Below, one piece after another: positions 1 to 10,638 of a stretch of DNA of 63,528 bases. The notes beneath the pieces are model-generated. The model was given only the letters and a program-made list of their open reading frames with translations, did not search any database and was not told the origin of the DNA. The position numbers and the translations under genes were made by a program. Source of the DNA: CAJBLF01 sp964613015 (GTDB lineage: Bacteria > Patescibacteriota > Gracilibacteria > Absconditabacterales > Absconditicoccaceae); NCBI GenBank assembly GCA_964613015.1, contig CAZTFP010000003.1, positions 1 through 63,528 on the forward strand. Direction: 5' to 3'. Positions within the stretch are counted from its first letter, which is position 1, and each line of letters begins with the position of its first letter.

Positions 1-790
1 GTCCTTCTACGATGAATAGTGCATTATGTTCTTTGATATCGTTTTTTGCTCGATTGAGTCCATAGAGGAGTTTAGATTTCTCAAATGCTTTGTGCTCTGC
101 ACTATTGAGATATTTTGGTTTGTCGTTGGGGTCGAGTACTCTTGCGCTGAATCCGACAATATTATTCATAGTATCGTAAATCGGAAATGTAATCCTGTGT
201 TTGAAAAACGTATAAATATCACCTCCGGTTTGAGATTTTTTTGCGAGTGATGATTCAATCAGATCTTTGTCTACAAATCCCTTATTTTTCAATTCTTGAA
301 TCATGGTATAGTGTGAATCTGGCGCGTATCCGATACCAAAATCATGTATCATTTGGTCAGAAAGTTTCCTTTGTTCGTTAAGATATTTTTTTGCTTCTGG
401 ATGTTTTTCGAGTTGTTCTACAAAAAACTTTTGAGCGATTTTGTGGATACGTTTGATCTTTTCTTTTTCATCTTGTCGATCATCATGTTTAGTCGGATCT
501 ATCTGATATTTTGCGAGGTCAATATTTGCTTGTTTAGCCAATTCTTTTGCTGCATCCCAAAAATCTATTCTTTCTATCTCTTGCATAAATGTGATTACAT
601 TTCCTCCTTTTCCGCATCAAAAACATTTGAAAATCTGTTTGCTTGGAGATACCATAAAAGAAGGAGTCTTTTCGTTATGAAAAGGGCAGTTACCAGAAAA
701 ATTTGCACCTGCTCTTTTTAGCGGCATATATCTTCCAATAACGTCTACAATATCGACGGTGGATAAAATATCTTCAGTCAATTTGCTCAT
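1..790 (-). CDS. dnaG: DNA primase DnaG (3' end outside window)
   Basis: Primase that makes RNA primers for DNA replication at the fork. Reading from the ATG at 790, residues ~38-65 form the CHC2 zinc finger (CPFHNEKTPSF ... CFGCGKGGN), and the frame runs into the start of the Toprim core (FIVEG) where the window ends. The glycine inside CFGCG is TGA, so the gene is open only if UGA is glycine. About 263 codons are present; full DnaG is usually 550-650 aa. A terminator-bearing gap separates it from the next minus-strand gene upstream. No clear promoter or Shine-Dalgarno was seen. The family call is secure. Confidence 0.95.
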
Positions 791-862
791 ATTTTTAGCC
801 TAAAGATTGAAACACAATAAAATCTATATCTTGGATAGCTTACGAATTTCTTTTCTGTTCGC

Positions 863-900
863 AATAAAAAAAAGAAAGCTGGAAATACCTAGCTTTCTTA
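863..900 (-). terminator. Rho-independent terminator
   Basis: A perfect 9-bp stem (AAGAAAGCT at 872-880 with AGCTTTCTT at 891-899) is followed, on the minus strand, by TTTTTTTATT. It ends the transcript of the small membrane protein at 913-1137. Confidence 0.85.
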
Positions 901-912
901 TTCTCTTGCGTG

Positions 913-1137
913 TTAATGTGTGAAACGTGTTTTTATAGCAGCTTTTGCTGTTGGTTGTGCTTCGTTTTTTAAGAGGGTTGTTGTATCCTCTTGCATGTTT
1001 TTGTGCTTACCACTAATCATTCTAATACTCCATAATGCGCCAGGAATTCCTAACCCAAAACAGAATACTAAAGTAATTATTGAATACTTAATAAGGCTTT
1101 TTTTATATTGCCTAATTGCTTGAAATGCTTCTCTCAT
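913..1137 (-). CDS. small single-span membrane protein, unknown
   Basis: A 74-aa protein, not recognised. It has a basic N-terminus (~residues 1-16), one hydrophobic segment (~17-37, IITLVFCFGLGIPGALW) and a polar, mostly basic tail, so it is probably a type II membrane peptide. It contains no in-frame TGA; its glycines are GGN. A strong terminator follows directly, and another minus-strand hairpin lies about 90 bp upstream (1219-1246), so it is probably transcribed alone. A real gene is supported by its ATG start, clean hydrophobic profile and dedicated terminator. Confidence 0.6.
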   Translation of the reverse strand: MREAFQAIRQYKKSLIKYSIITLVFCFGLGIPGALWSIRMISGKHKNMQEDTTTLLKNEAQPTAKAAIKTRFTH

Positions 1138-1218
1138 TTTTTTATGTATTTTTTTTATGCCTGTGTTTCTTGTAGGTATATATAGTAGTAAATCAATGTT
1201 TTTTTATAGGGGTGTTGT

Positions 1219-1246
1219 AAAAAAAGAGCTGCTTATAAAGCAGCTC
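1219..1246 (-). terminator. Rho-independent terminator-like hairpin
   Basis: Nine-base-pair stem (1226-1234 with 1238-1246), followed on the minus strand by seven T residues. It lies in an intergenic gap upstream of the 913-1137 gene. Confidence 0.65.
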
Positions 1247-1415
1247 AGTGTGCCTTGGTATAGGGTATTGACATTGTTTTTATAATGTCCTGTATGAAGA
1301 ACATTACTTCTTTATTATATCTATTTATTTTGATAAGTCAAGTATATTTTAAAACTTTTTGTTTTATTTACTTATTGGTTGTTTCTTCTTCTATATCATT
1401 TATTATTGGTATGTC

Positions 1416-1443
1416 TTGACGAATATAATATAATAAGTATAGT
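1416..1443 (+). promoter_or_regulatory. sigma-70-type promoter
   Basis: TTGACG at 1416-1421, a 16-bp spacer, then TATAGT at 1438-1443. The start codon of the 1477 gene follows 33 bp after the -10 box. Confidence 0.65.
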
Positions 1444-1476
1444 AATTTTATTGTTTTATGTGTTTCATGACTTCTT

Positions 1477-3084
1477 ATGGTACAAGATAAATTTCAAACA
1501 TTACTCTCTATAAAAGATACATTGCAGAAATATCATGGAGCAACTAAATTGCAAAATATTCCTGAAATTATCTCTTCTTCACTGTATGCAGATCTTACTC
1601 AAAATATTGATAGCAAACTTTCTTTGGATATTACGATACGTGCTGTTATCAACAAGATTACTGATGTTCTTAATGTAGAATCAATTATGCTTCAGTTTGG
1701 TACATTTCAAGAGCAAATCAAAAAGAAACATATTCTTTCCTCTCAAAGAATGCCAGAAAATCAAAGATTGGCGTTTTATAGCAATAAAACCACTCATGAA
1801 CGAGTGGAAATGCTATTTTCTCCTGAATTATATTATTTTACTCTCAATCCTACAAGCTTCAAAAAAGATGACAAACAATATAATCGCTTAGTTTTCCAAA
1901 AAGCTATGGATACGGTAGTTATTGATCCTGATTTGGTGGCAGAATCTAGTTTAGCTACGCTAGATATTGCTTTAGATCCTGATTGTCAAAATCTCAAAGA
2001 TATTTTCAAAAAAATGTATCCTTTACATTATCAGGATGCTGATCAGAATAGATATACCCTAAGAATCCATGAATACGAGGGGAAATATATAGTATTTGCG
2101 GCTCATAAGATAGTTTACGATGTTCAACAACTAGCCACTAAAGGAGAGCAAAGAAAAGAGGATGTAGCATGACATATGAGTGTCTATCCTGATATTTTTT
2201 CTATGATCAGAAGAGAAGAGCATATTATTGATGGAAATCAAGAAAAACAAGAAGAATATCAAGATATAAAAAAGAAACTTCTACTCTCCATCAAGGAAAT
2301 TGAATGGAATAAAAAGGAATATAGTATTCGTATCCAACAAAATGTCCAAGAAATTATTGGTGAAATAGATGCAGCAACTTCTGCGAAAATATTGGCAGAT
2401 AAATTGTATCATTTATATAAAATCACGTGAAAACACAGTGAAAACGATAAAAAGCTTTTGGATGCAAGTATGAGAAGCTTTACCCAAAGAATAGCACAAC
2501 TTATAGGTATTTCTTCCCGTACTCAATTACATCTTCTTAAACTCAATGATGTACTAGATGACCAAAACCTGAATTTAAAACTATTCTATACTCAAATACA
2601 GATGTTTCTTGCTGAACCCAATATCAGATATAGTAGATTTCTTGTGGCGTTTGAAAATTATTATACTGCACAGAGATGACCACTCAAAGAACCTTTTCGT
2701 ACTTTTGATATGCAGATTAAACAATGTTTTGGGGATATTGATTGATTGAGAAAAAAAGATCCACAGTCAATTATGGCCAAAGCTGCAGTTATTATTCCCC
2801 TCCAAAGAAAATTTCGAGAAAGCTATACCTGGGAACATGCATATAAACTTTGAGATATTTCTCTTGATGAGCTTCAGGAAAATCTTTCTGATGTATCTTT
2901 AGATATAATGCTCAAAGAAAAAAACCCCTGATTATATGATGCTATTTTCCCCCTTATCAACCAAAAAAGAGCTACGTTTTCTTTAGATTTTACCAAAGTG
3001 CAGCTCAATCATTTTTTTGATGAACTAAATGATCTTGCTTTATTACAGTGAACTATAGATCTCCTTGATGGTATGTTTACCTAA
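1477..3084 (+). CDS. 535-aa soluble protein, unknown function
   Basis: Not recognised. The frame is open for 535 aa with UGA as Gly and ends at TAA; the first TGA comes only at residue 232. The protein is charged, shows no signal peptide or membrane segment, and looks largely helical (for example IKKKLLLSIKEIEWNKKEY around residues 268-286). It has its own promoter and stands alone. It ends exactly next to the last codon of the convergent M16 peptidase, with no spacer. In the standard code it would be split into three or more ORFs. A structural or replication role cannot be inferred. Confidence 0.8.
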
Positions 3085-4308
3085 TTACTTTATGTAGAAA
3101 AGATATAAATTTTCTTTGCTTAATTTTTTTGCTACTGCCTTCACGTCTTCGAGTGTAAGACGTTTATATTTTTTCAAAATTTCAGGAAGTGTTTCTATTT
3201 TTTTATATATCAGATATTGGTTTCCGATAAAACTTGCCATTTCATCTGATGATTCTATTCCCATTTGGATTTGACCTTCGTTGTATCCGATTGCATTGTC
3301 AAATTCTTCTTGCGTGATGTTTCATTCAGCGATATATTGTATTTCTTCAAATATTTTTTCTACACCAAAATCAAATCTTTGTTTATCTATTCCTGCTCTT
3401 ATAATAAATACTCATAAATCTTCCTGACTCATATGACTTCCTTTGATATAATAACACAATCACTGCTTTTCTCTTATATTTTGGAAAAGTCTTGATGACA
3501 TATTTCCTCAGAGAATCGTTCCTAATACATTTGCTGCATACCTACTATCATCATCACCTTTGAATCCTGGTGCAGATATTACTAGATGTGACTGTTCGTT
3601 CTTTTGTTCATACCATGCTGTATGTTCTTTCGGTAATGTTTGGATAAATATCGGTTTTTCTCATGTTTTCTGGGTAGGGAGATTGGCAAATTCTTTGTTC
3701 AATTGGTCTATAATATCTTGTTTATCAATAATTTTTCCTGCAACCATAATGATGAGATTGTCTTTGGTATAGAGTTGTGCTTTGTGATCAAAAAGCATTT
3801 GTTGGGTGAAAGCATTAATATTGTCTTCAGTACCTACAATTGGTCGTCCAAAACTATTGTCTCCAAGATAGTAACTTTGCCATTTTTGCATGACCATTGC
3901 CATGGGATTGTCTTCATACATCTTGAGTTCTTGGATTACTACTCATTTTTCTCTTTCGAGTTCTTCCGTATTGAATTTGGCGTGGTTCATCATATCTGCT
4001 AGGACATCGATTGCTTTATCGATAAATTCGGGAGCACATTTGACATAGTAACCAGCAAATTCATCTCCGGTGTAGGCATTAAATTCCCCTCAAAATTTGT
4101 CTACTGCTTCAGCAACTGCTTTTGGGGTGGTGTACTTATTTCCACCTTTAAAAAAGAGATGTTCCAGAAAATGACTAATTCCGTTATTTTCTTTGTTTTC
4201 ATAGATACTTCCTGCTTTACACATAATTTCTATAGTCACTGAATTAATATCTTCAATAGGAGCAAAAATCACATCAATTCATGCAATAGGTTCGATAGTA
4301 TACTTCAT
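3085..4308 (-). CDS. M16-family zinc peptidase (insulinase/processing-protease type)
   Basis: A zinc metallopeptidase that probably degrades peptides or processes proteins. The inverted zinc motif HFLEH (His46, Glu49, His50) is present, with the downstream acidic region ELEREKWVVIQEL giving the usual third ligand pattern. At 407 aa it matches single-unit bacterial M16 proteins, half the size of insulysin. No signal peptide, so it is cytoplasmic as read. Start at the ATG ending at 4308; stop TAA at 3085-3087. It is convergent with the unknown gene upstream in the window. Family call secure; substrate unknown. Confidence 0.92.
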
Positions 4309-4475
4309 AATTACCCAATAAAACGATAAAATCTCCTTAAAAGGACGAATGATACAACGAATAACTATTCGGCGGTGAATTGCAATACTTTGCATATGAA
4401 AAATAGCCCATATAGCGTAGGTAATAAGCTTAAACTTGTATTTTATATTATATACATATATTTTTATAAATTGTA

Positions 4476-4503
4476 TTGACAAATTAACTATTGTGAGTAT
4501 AAT
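4476..4503 (+). promoter_or_regulatory. strong sigma-70-type promoter
   Basis: Perfect TTGACA (4476-4481), a 16-bp spacer and perfect TATAAT (4498-4503). It drives the SLH protein starting at 4537 and suggests high expression. Confidence 0.85.
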
Positions 4504-4536
4504 CCGTTTGTAAAAATTTATTCTTTGTCCCCACTG

Positions 4537-5817
4537 ATGAGTGTAGCATCAACAACAAAAACAAAGATGTTTACAACTGTAGTCCTTAGTTTTGTGGCAG
4601 CCTTAAGCGTATTACCGACTTGGGCAAGTACCACCCCAGGAATCGTGCCTATTCCTACAGTCAGTCCTGTTGTGTCAACGCAATGAAATCAGCCAAATCA
4701 AGATCTTTGAGAACTTCGAACAAGACTTAGACAGAGGTTTTCTTGAATAACTACAGAGGTTCGTTCTTTACTCGATTGAACTCCTGTCACCACAGTTTTT
4801 TCTACCGGAACAACTCCTGTTGGAATATCTGTTCGTACAATTGATGTTAGTCAAGGAATTTGAGTCGAACCCACGATTTCTCGTCAGGATTTTTTTGTTG
4901 ATATAGCCAATGATCCCTATAAAACATATATAAATAGATTAGCCGCTTATGGTGTACTTACTTCTACGCAGAAGTTTTTTCCTCAAAACTATTTCCGTAT
5001 AGAAGATTTTATGGTCGTATTTGGCAAACTTTATAAAAAAACAATTCCTCAGAATATTTTTAAAATCACTTCTCCTGATGGAATAATGACCAAATGAATA
5101 CTTCAACAGATTATAAATGGACTTCCTGATGTTGAAGATGTCGATATAAATGGTAATCCTTATGATAAGCTTATAAGGGCAGAATGATCATATTATCTTG
5201 TGCGTATGTTTGATGTACCTGCTTTAGAAACCAATGGTCAGTCCCTTCCTTCCGTGGGGGATGCTTTTACCGATATTGCTAATAATCCTTTTGCAGATGA
5301 TATTAATACTTTGGCTAGTCTAGGTGTCCTCAATACTTGAAGTCCTAAATTTTATCCTGACAACTATATTCGTCATTATGATTTTGTTATCTTGTTTATT
5401 AATGCACTTTTGACTTCCAAAAACGAATCTTTACCTATTGCTTCCCTAAAATTCCCCTATGCTGATGTTGATTCTTCAGCTTCATATATTCCCCAGTTGA
5501 TTTATGCTACTGATCGTGGTCTTATTGACTATATCACTACCAGTAAGTGAGGACAATTGTTTTTTGGACCTAATGATTTTATCACCAAACATGAAACATA
5601 TAAGATACTTGCCAAGGCAACGAATGTTAAATACATATACGATCAACAACAAGCAGATCAACAACAAATATCAAGGGCTGAATTGGCTAAATTACTTGTG
5701 GATAGCTTTCAATTTCAACCAAAACATATTTCTTCTGATGTACTTTCATGAACCACCTTGAATACAGGAGATATGTCGGTTTTGGTGAAATTAAAAACAC
5801 TTCTTTCGATGTTGTAA
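4537..5817 (+). CDS. exported S-layer-homology (SLH) domain protein
   Basis: A surface protein of 426 aa. The N-terminus carries a signal peptide (hydrophobic stretch ~residues 11-30 ending near WAS). Three SLH-type repeats follow; each has an F-x-DIA/V start, an inner 'L-x-x-x-GVL' turn and an 'F-x-P-x-N' loop (e.g. AFTDIANNPF ... FYPDNYIR). SLH domains normally bind secondary cell-wall polymers, so this protein may be anchored to the wall or to the surface glycan. It has a consensus promoter and a good terminator, implying a monocistronic, strongly expressed gene. No Shine-Dalgarno is seen. Many glycines are UGA. Confidence 0.85.
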
Positions 5818-5861
5818 TATGTATCCTCTAAACCTTTTGTTTCTGAATCTACTATTTTTAT

Positions 5862-5900
5862 AGTCCCGAGGTATTATATACTAACTTGGGACTTTTTTTA
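5862..5900 (+). terminator. Rho-independent terminator
   Basis: AGTCCC (5862-5867) pairs with GGGACT (5888-5893), with partial extension, followed by a run of T. It ends the SLH gene. Confidence 0.8.
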
Positions 5901-5938
5901 CTCGTATGTAATATGTATTCGTGAAATTGTCCTAAAAT

Positions 5939-5967
5939 TTGACAAAAGTATATGTTCTAGGTATACT
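5939..5967 (+). promoter_or_regulatory. strong sigma-70-type promoter
   Basis: TTGACA (5939-5944), a 17-bp spacer and TATACT (5962-5967), upstream of the Thr-Gly repeat protein. Confidence 0.8.
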
Positions 5968-6021
5968 TGATGTAACTTACCTATTTGTCAGTTAAAATAT
6001 TTATTTACTGTTCTTATTATT

Positions 6022-7968
6022 ATGAAAAAAACATTTCATACTCTTCATCATCATGTGCTTCATCACATCAAAAAGCATCATAAAAAATATCTTGTTGGAT
6101 TGTTTGGTGGTTTTGCTGTAGTAAAACTTTTTGCACTTGTACTTTGACTTTCTGTTGTAGAATATACCAATACATCAACCTTTGCACAATTGGCAAGTGG
6201 ATGTGTACTTACTGGACAATATTATACAGGACAATATCAAACTTGAGGATATCTTACCGGACAGATTATTACTGGACAGATTCTTACATGATGAGAACTT
6301 ACTGGATGTATTACATTATCATGATATTGGACTTGAGGTACTTTGGATGATTCTGGTGTACTTACTGGTCAAACTCGAATAGAAGAAACTCAGACGGGAT
6401 GTGTTCTTACTGGTCAAATACTTACGTGAGGACAACTTACCGGATGATATATAACGGGATATTATCTTACGTGATGATATTGGACAGGAGGATATATCAC
6501 CTGATGTCTTACCAATACAGGAACTACTCAAACAGGAAATACTCAACAACAAACCAATATTTTATCGTGAAATGGTGTCTGTGAATCTGGAGATATTATT
6601 TGGAATCTACCTATTTCGTGATCTGTTGTCAGAAATATATTCCCTATACGTTGGGCATATTCATGAATAGATTGTCTTTCTGGATTATCGCTTCAACTAC
6701 GAGATCACAATAGTCAACGAATCACTTTGAAAACACTTGCTTCTTGAACTACATGATATGACTTTAATTCTGCATCACTCTATAGTTTCCAACAATCAGG
6801 ATTTTATCATATTATCTGAACAGGTACGAGTGGCCAATACTATCTCTATACAGGAATTGCTACCTGAACATATTCGCGTTTGTTCTCTTGATATATGTTG
6901 AGATTCATTACATCAAATCAAACAGGAATCGCTCAGACAGCTTCTTTTGTTATAAATAATCAGCTATCTACATTGACATGAATAACTTTACTTTCTAACT
7001 GATTTGCTACGTGATATCTTTCACTTAGTGGGTCTGTGGTTTTAAATTTTATTGCTGATCAACAGCTTACATGATTACAAGTAACTTTATGATGAGGTAA
7101 GCTTCCTACCAGTTCTGTGATTTCATGATTATCTTATACCTATACATGGATTCTTTCTTCATGATATACTGAAGGTCCATTAGCTGCAAATATTATTTTT
7201 ACTAATGGTATCTGAATTACCGGAAATATCTTATATACATGATCACTTGTTTTTGATACAACATTTCCGATTGTTAATTGATTCGTTTTCACTTCATATA
7301 CAGGATGAGTAGCTCTCAATTTCTCTTGATCTGAACCTGTAAGGTATACTATCACTTATTGAAAAATAGGATGAACCTCTCTAAGTGGTAGTAGTGCCGA
7401 CTATTTGACTGCACAACAATTTACTTTCTCATGATTAGAAACAGCTCAAACATATATCTTTACTATGAATGTGTATGATAGAGCTGGAAATAGTAGATTA
7501 GTGACAGGTGATGTTTTACAAACCAGTTTATGAACTATTTTGTCCCATACATTTATTGTCCCCCTTGCTACTACAATCCAAGCAACAGTAGTAACATGAA
7601 ATTTATCGACTTTAGCTGTTGTATTCAAAGCTGAAATAGAAAAATTTAATGTGTGCAAAAACGCTTTGAGTTATACTCCTATACAGCTCGATGTAAGAGG
7701 TAATAAATTTGTTTTGCAGATGCCTATGTTTCAACAGTCACAAATAAAAACTCTTGTGAATGCGTTTACGTTGTTTGTACTTGATAAAATTAAAAATAAT
7801 GCTGGTATTACTTCAGATGAAATAACAGAAATCACTAAGAAATTTGATAACTTCTTGATTATATTAAAACTTCTTAGAGATGATAATGATTCATGTAAAC
7901 AAAATCTCTCTAATTATCATATTAGTCAATTTAAAAATGTTTTGGAGGAATTCAATATTGGTTTCTAA
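6022..7968 (+). CDS. large surface protein with Thr-Gly repeats
   Basis: A 648-aa exported protein, not matched to a known family. The N-terminus is very rich in His and Lys (HHHVLHHIKKHHKKY), followed by a membrane/signal segment (~residues 27-46). Residues ~60-170 are a low-complexity array built on L-T-G-Q or Y-x-T-G units, with glycine from both GGA and TGA. The middle (~180-540) looks like beta-rich, Ig-like surface domains full of S/T-G. The last ~110 residues are different: charged, helical, with three Cys. It has its own strong promoter and a terminator. Thr-rich repeats next to a glycosylation region suggest a glycan acceptor (inference). Confidence 0.75.
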
Positions 7969-7990
7969 TACTTCATTTATCCAATACAGT

Positions 7991-8024
7991 AAAAAATCAG
8001 CTTACTTTTTAGGCTGGTTTTTTT
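7991..8024 (+). terminator. Rho-independent terminator
   Basis: Stem of about 8 bp, AAATCAGC with GCTGGTTT (one G-T wobble), followed by TTTTT. It lies just past the Thr-Gly repeat gene. Confidence 0.65.
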
Positions 8025-8044
8025 CTTGCTTTGTTACTTCTGAA

Positions 8045-8437
8045 TTATTGTACCTCAATACTTCTTTCATTTTCAGAAATTTTTTTTATGTGAAGTGTGG
8101 TCGAATTTTTGAAGGGGAGTTGATCAATGAATTTTGGTCGTTCGATGACAATGTATTCAAATTCATTTATCTGATCGATGATTCATTTTTCAATAAGCTC
8201 ACTAAATTCTTTGATCCTATACATATCTATGTGAAGGAGTTTTGAATCATACACGTTAAGATAGGCATAGGTAGGACTCTGAACATGATGTTGATTCAGT
8301 CATAATCCTTGAGCAAATCATTTGGTTAATAATGTTTTACCTGCTCCTAGTTCTCCGTGTAATAATAAAATCTTATGTTCTTTTGCGAGATCTATTCAAA
8401 ATTCTATCATTTGTTCTGGAGTGGTGATTTTTTGCAT
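8045..8437 (-). CDS. tsaE: TsaE, tRNA t6A biosynthesis ATPase
   Basis: ATPase subunit of the TsaBDE complex, which makes N6-threonylcarbamoyladenosine at position 37 of ANN-decoding tRNAs. The Walker A GELGAGKT is at residues ~37-44, and the family motif HIDMYRI near the middle is typical. Length 130 aa, normal for TsaE. Start ATG at 8437, stop TAA at 8045-8047. TsaB and TsaD are not in this window. It is transcribed away from the exonuclease gene; the 187-bp gap between them shows no convincing promoter. Confidence 0.93.
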
Positions 8438-8624
8438 GGGTATACACTATTTGTAAAATATTATTTTCAAATTTTTCTTTCTTTGCATATCTTCCTTTGT
8501 CAATGGAGAAGCCAATAAATGTTCCTTTCTCGATAAAGAGTGGTGAGAATCAATTTATCTTTCTTACCTTGTGTTTTATATCGAAAAATTTATATATATC
8601 AATATTTATTGCTTTTGATGGTGT

Positions 8625-9512
8625 ATGAAGTTTTTTCTTATCGATGGATCGAGTTTTTTGTATAGAGCGTATTATGCATTTCCCTCTATGAATGATCAAG
8701 ATGGACATAATATAAATGTTGTCTATGGCTTTTTTCGCATGTTGATGAAAATCTTCCAAGAAAAACCAGATTATTTTGTTATTACTTGGGATTCTCCCGT
8801 CAAAACCTTGAGACACGAAGAATATACAGAGTATAAAGCAAACCGCAAAAAAATGGATGATGATTTTAAACATCAGATTCCTATCACACAAGCTATTGTC
8901 GAACAATTATGAATTCCTAGTTTAGTCGTACCCACCTATGAAGCCGATGATATCATTTATACTTTAGCGATGAAATATAAAGCTGATACAACCATGAAGA
9001 TAGATATCTATTCTTGAGATAAAGATTTGAAGCAACTTTTGGATGTAAATGTCTTTTGTGTGGATTCCATGAAGGATATAAAAACCACTACTGAACTTTT
9101 TGTTAAAGAATATGGTTTTGATCCGATATATATTTTGGATTATTTAGCTCTCGTTGGTGATAGTGCTGATAATATCAAATGAATCCAATGAATCTGACCA
9201 AAAAAAGCATCTGACCTCGTTCAAAAATATCAGACTATTGATAATATGTATCTCCATATCGACGAAATTACCTGAGATAGTAAACAGAAACTTATTGATG
9301 GAAAAAAAGATGTCTATATGAGTAGAGGATTGATTGAATTGAAACCTATCACGGAGATAGAAAATACTGACCTTTCGGATTTTGTGTTGAAATTGGATTT
9401 TCCTAAATATAAAAAAGTACTTGTAGAGCAATATCATTTCAACTCATTTGAGAAAACTTTGGATGAATTGAAAAAGAAGTTACAGAGTCCGGTACAAAAT
9501 GGGTTGTTTTAA
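8625..9512 (+). CDS. 5'-3' exonuclease (PolA N-terminal domain type)
   Basis: A flap/5' exonuclease like the N-terminal domain of DNA polymerase I, used to remove RNA primers. It begins FFLIDGSSFLYRAYYA, followed by the metal-binding acidic clusters YEADDI and SGDKDLKQL and the helix-hairpin-helix GIQGIGPKKA. Length 295 aa, so it is a stand-alone exonuclease with no polymerase domain fused. Stop TAA at 9510-9512. TGA-coded glycines fall in SGDKDL and in the HhH motif. The family call is secure; whether a separate pol I exists cannot be seen here. Confidence 0.93.
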
Positions 9513-9588
9513 ATTATATGTTTTTGTTGTAAATCTTTGTGAAATATATATTTATACTGCGTTAGTTTTTATTTACCATAGATATTCT

Positions 9589-10635
9589 ATGAAACGTAAA
9601 CGATTATTATTTCTATTACTATTTGCTGCATTTCCTAGTTTTGCGGCTTATCAACAACAGGGATTCAGTCAATTTCAAGAACTTGATGGAAATATAAATT
9701 TCTTCTGTACGGGGCAATGTTTTGCTTTGATTGGTCCTATGGTATGAAGTGATTATATTTCGCTTAATGGTACTTTGCAAGGAAATGGAATTATCTGATA
9801 TGGTTTTCTTGTTGGACAACAAGTAGCTCCTGGTGAAACTATCCACATTAATTGAGAAACCATACTCAATCAACAATTTATTTTCGCTAAAAATCAATAT
9901 TATGATCAGATACCACCAGGAGCTCAAGTTATTATGGTAGTGCAAGGTGCTGTGACGTGAAATCATGTAAATATGGAATTTTGAGCTTTGTCCTTTTTCG
10001 ATAAATTTGCAAATTGATTCAGACAGGCTTTGGAATATAGAGAATATAATCCGAGAACGATTAACTTTCTTGAATGACCTATGTGGAATGGGAAATTCAT
10101 CAATCAATATTTTTTCGTATGGATCATCATACTTTTGGCTGTCGCTTTGATAGCATATCGGTTTAGCACTGAGCGTAAGGATAAAAGGAATTCGATATTG
10201 TTTGGTGCGGGGGTCTTGATTTTTTTCTGGATATTCTTTGATTTCTTCAGTACGAATAATCAAATCAAAATATACAAGCAAACAATGTCTGCTACCAATA
10301 TCATGGAAAATGGCAGAGTAGGCAGAAATTCAGATTTCTATACCTTTTTGGATTTTATAAAGACCAAGGTACCTAAGTGATCCCAATGATCTTTCATTGC
10401 TCCCTATCCTTATAATTTCGAATGAAAATATCATATCTATCCTGATGTGAAGTTTAATATCCTTACATGAGTAAAGTATATCTTCTATTATAATTCTTAT
10501 GGTGCTCAAGCACCATTTAACTTCAAGGATCCGATATATGCTAATGGCGTCTTGACGTGGGATACTCTTAGCTTTCCTGTACAAGAAGAAATTGTCCGGA
10601 AACCTTATGCAAAAATTTATATTTTAAAGAAATAA
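9589..10635 (+). CDS. exported membrane protein with two C-terminal-half TM helices, unknown
   Basis: 348 aa, no family recognised. A clear signal peptide (MKRKRLLFLLLFAAFPSFA) leads into an outside domain of ~150 residues with two close Cys (CTGQC), then two membrane spans (~172-190 and ~202-220) and a second soluble domain of ~125 residues. It ends three bases before the next ORF, a GT-C-like membrane protein, so the two are probably co-translated. It may be a partner in surface-polymer assembly (inference from position only). Confidence 0.75.
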
Positions 10636-10638
10636 ACG

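Larger units (their letters stand above)
1138..1476. other. gene-free stretch with hairpins and a promoter
   Basis: No plausible coding frame seen. It holds a 9-bp hairpin (GAGCTGCTT at 1226-1234 with AAGCAGCTC at 1238-1246) flanked on the left by a run of A, so it would act as a terminator for minus-strand transcription. It also holds a small GACATT/AATGTC hairpin at 1270-1289 and the promoter of the next gene. What the minus-strand terminator would stop is unclear, since no gene lies just upstream of it. Confidence 0.5.

Noticed and set aside
1268..1286. TTGACA ... TATAAT pair at 1268-1286
   Set aside because: The spacer is only 7 bp, too short for a promoter; the sequence is a small GACATT/AATGTC hairpin instead.
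6144..6584. Alternative-frame ORFs in the Thr-Gly repeat
   Set aside because: Repeat periodicity opens several frames; only the main frame has signal peptide, consistent repeats and a stop followed by a terminator.
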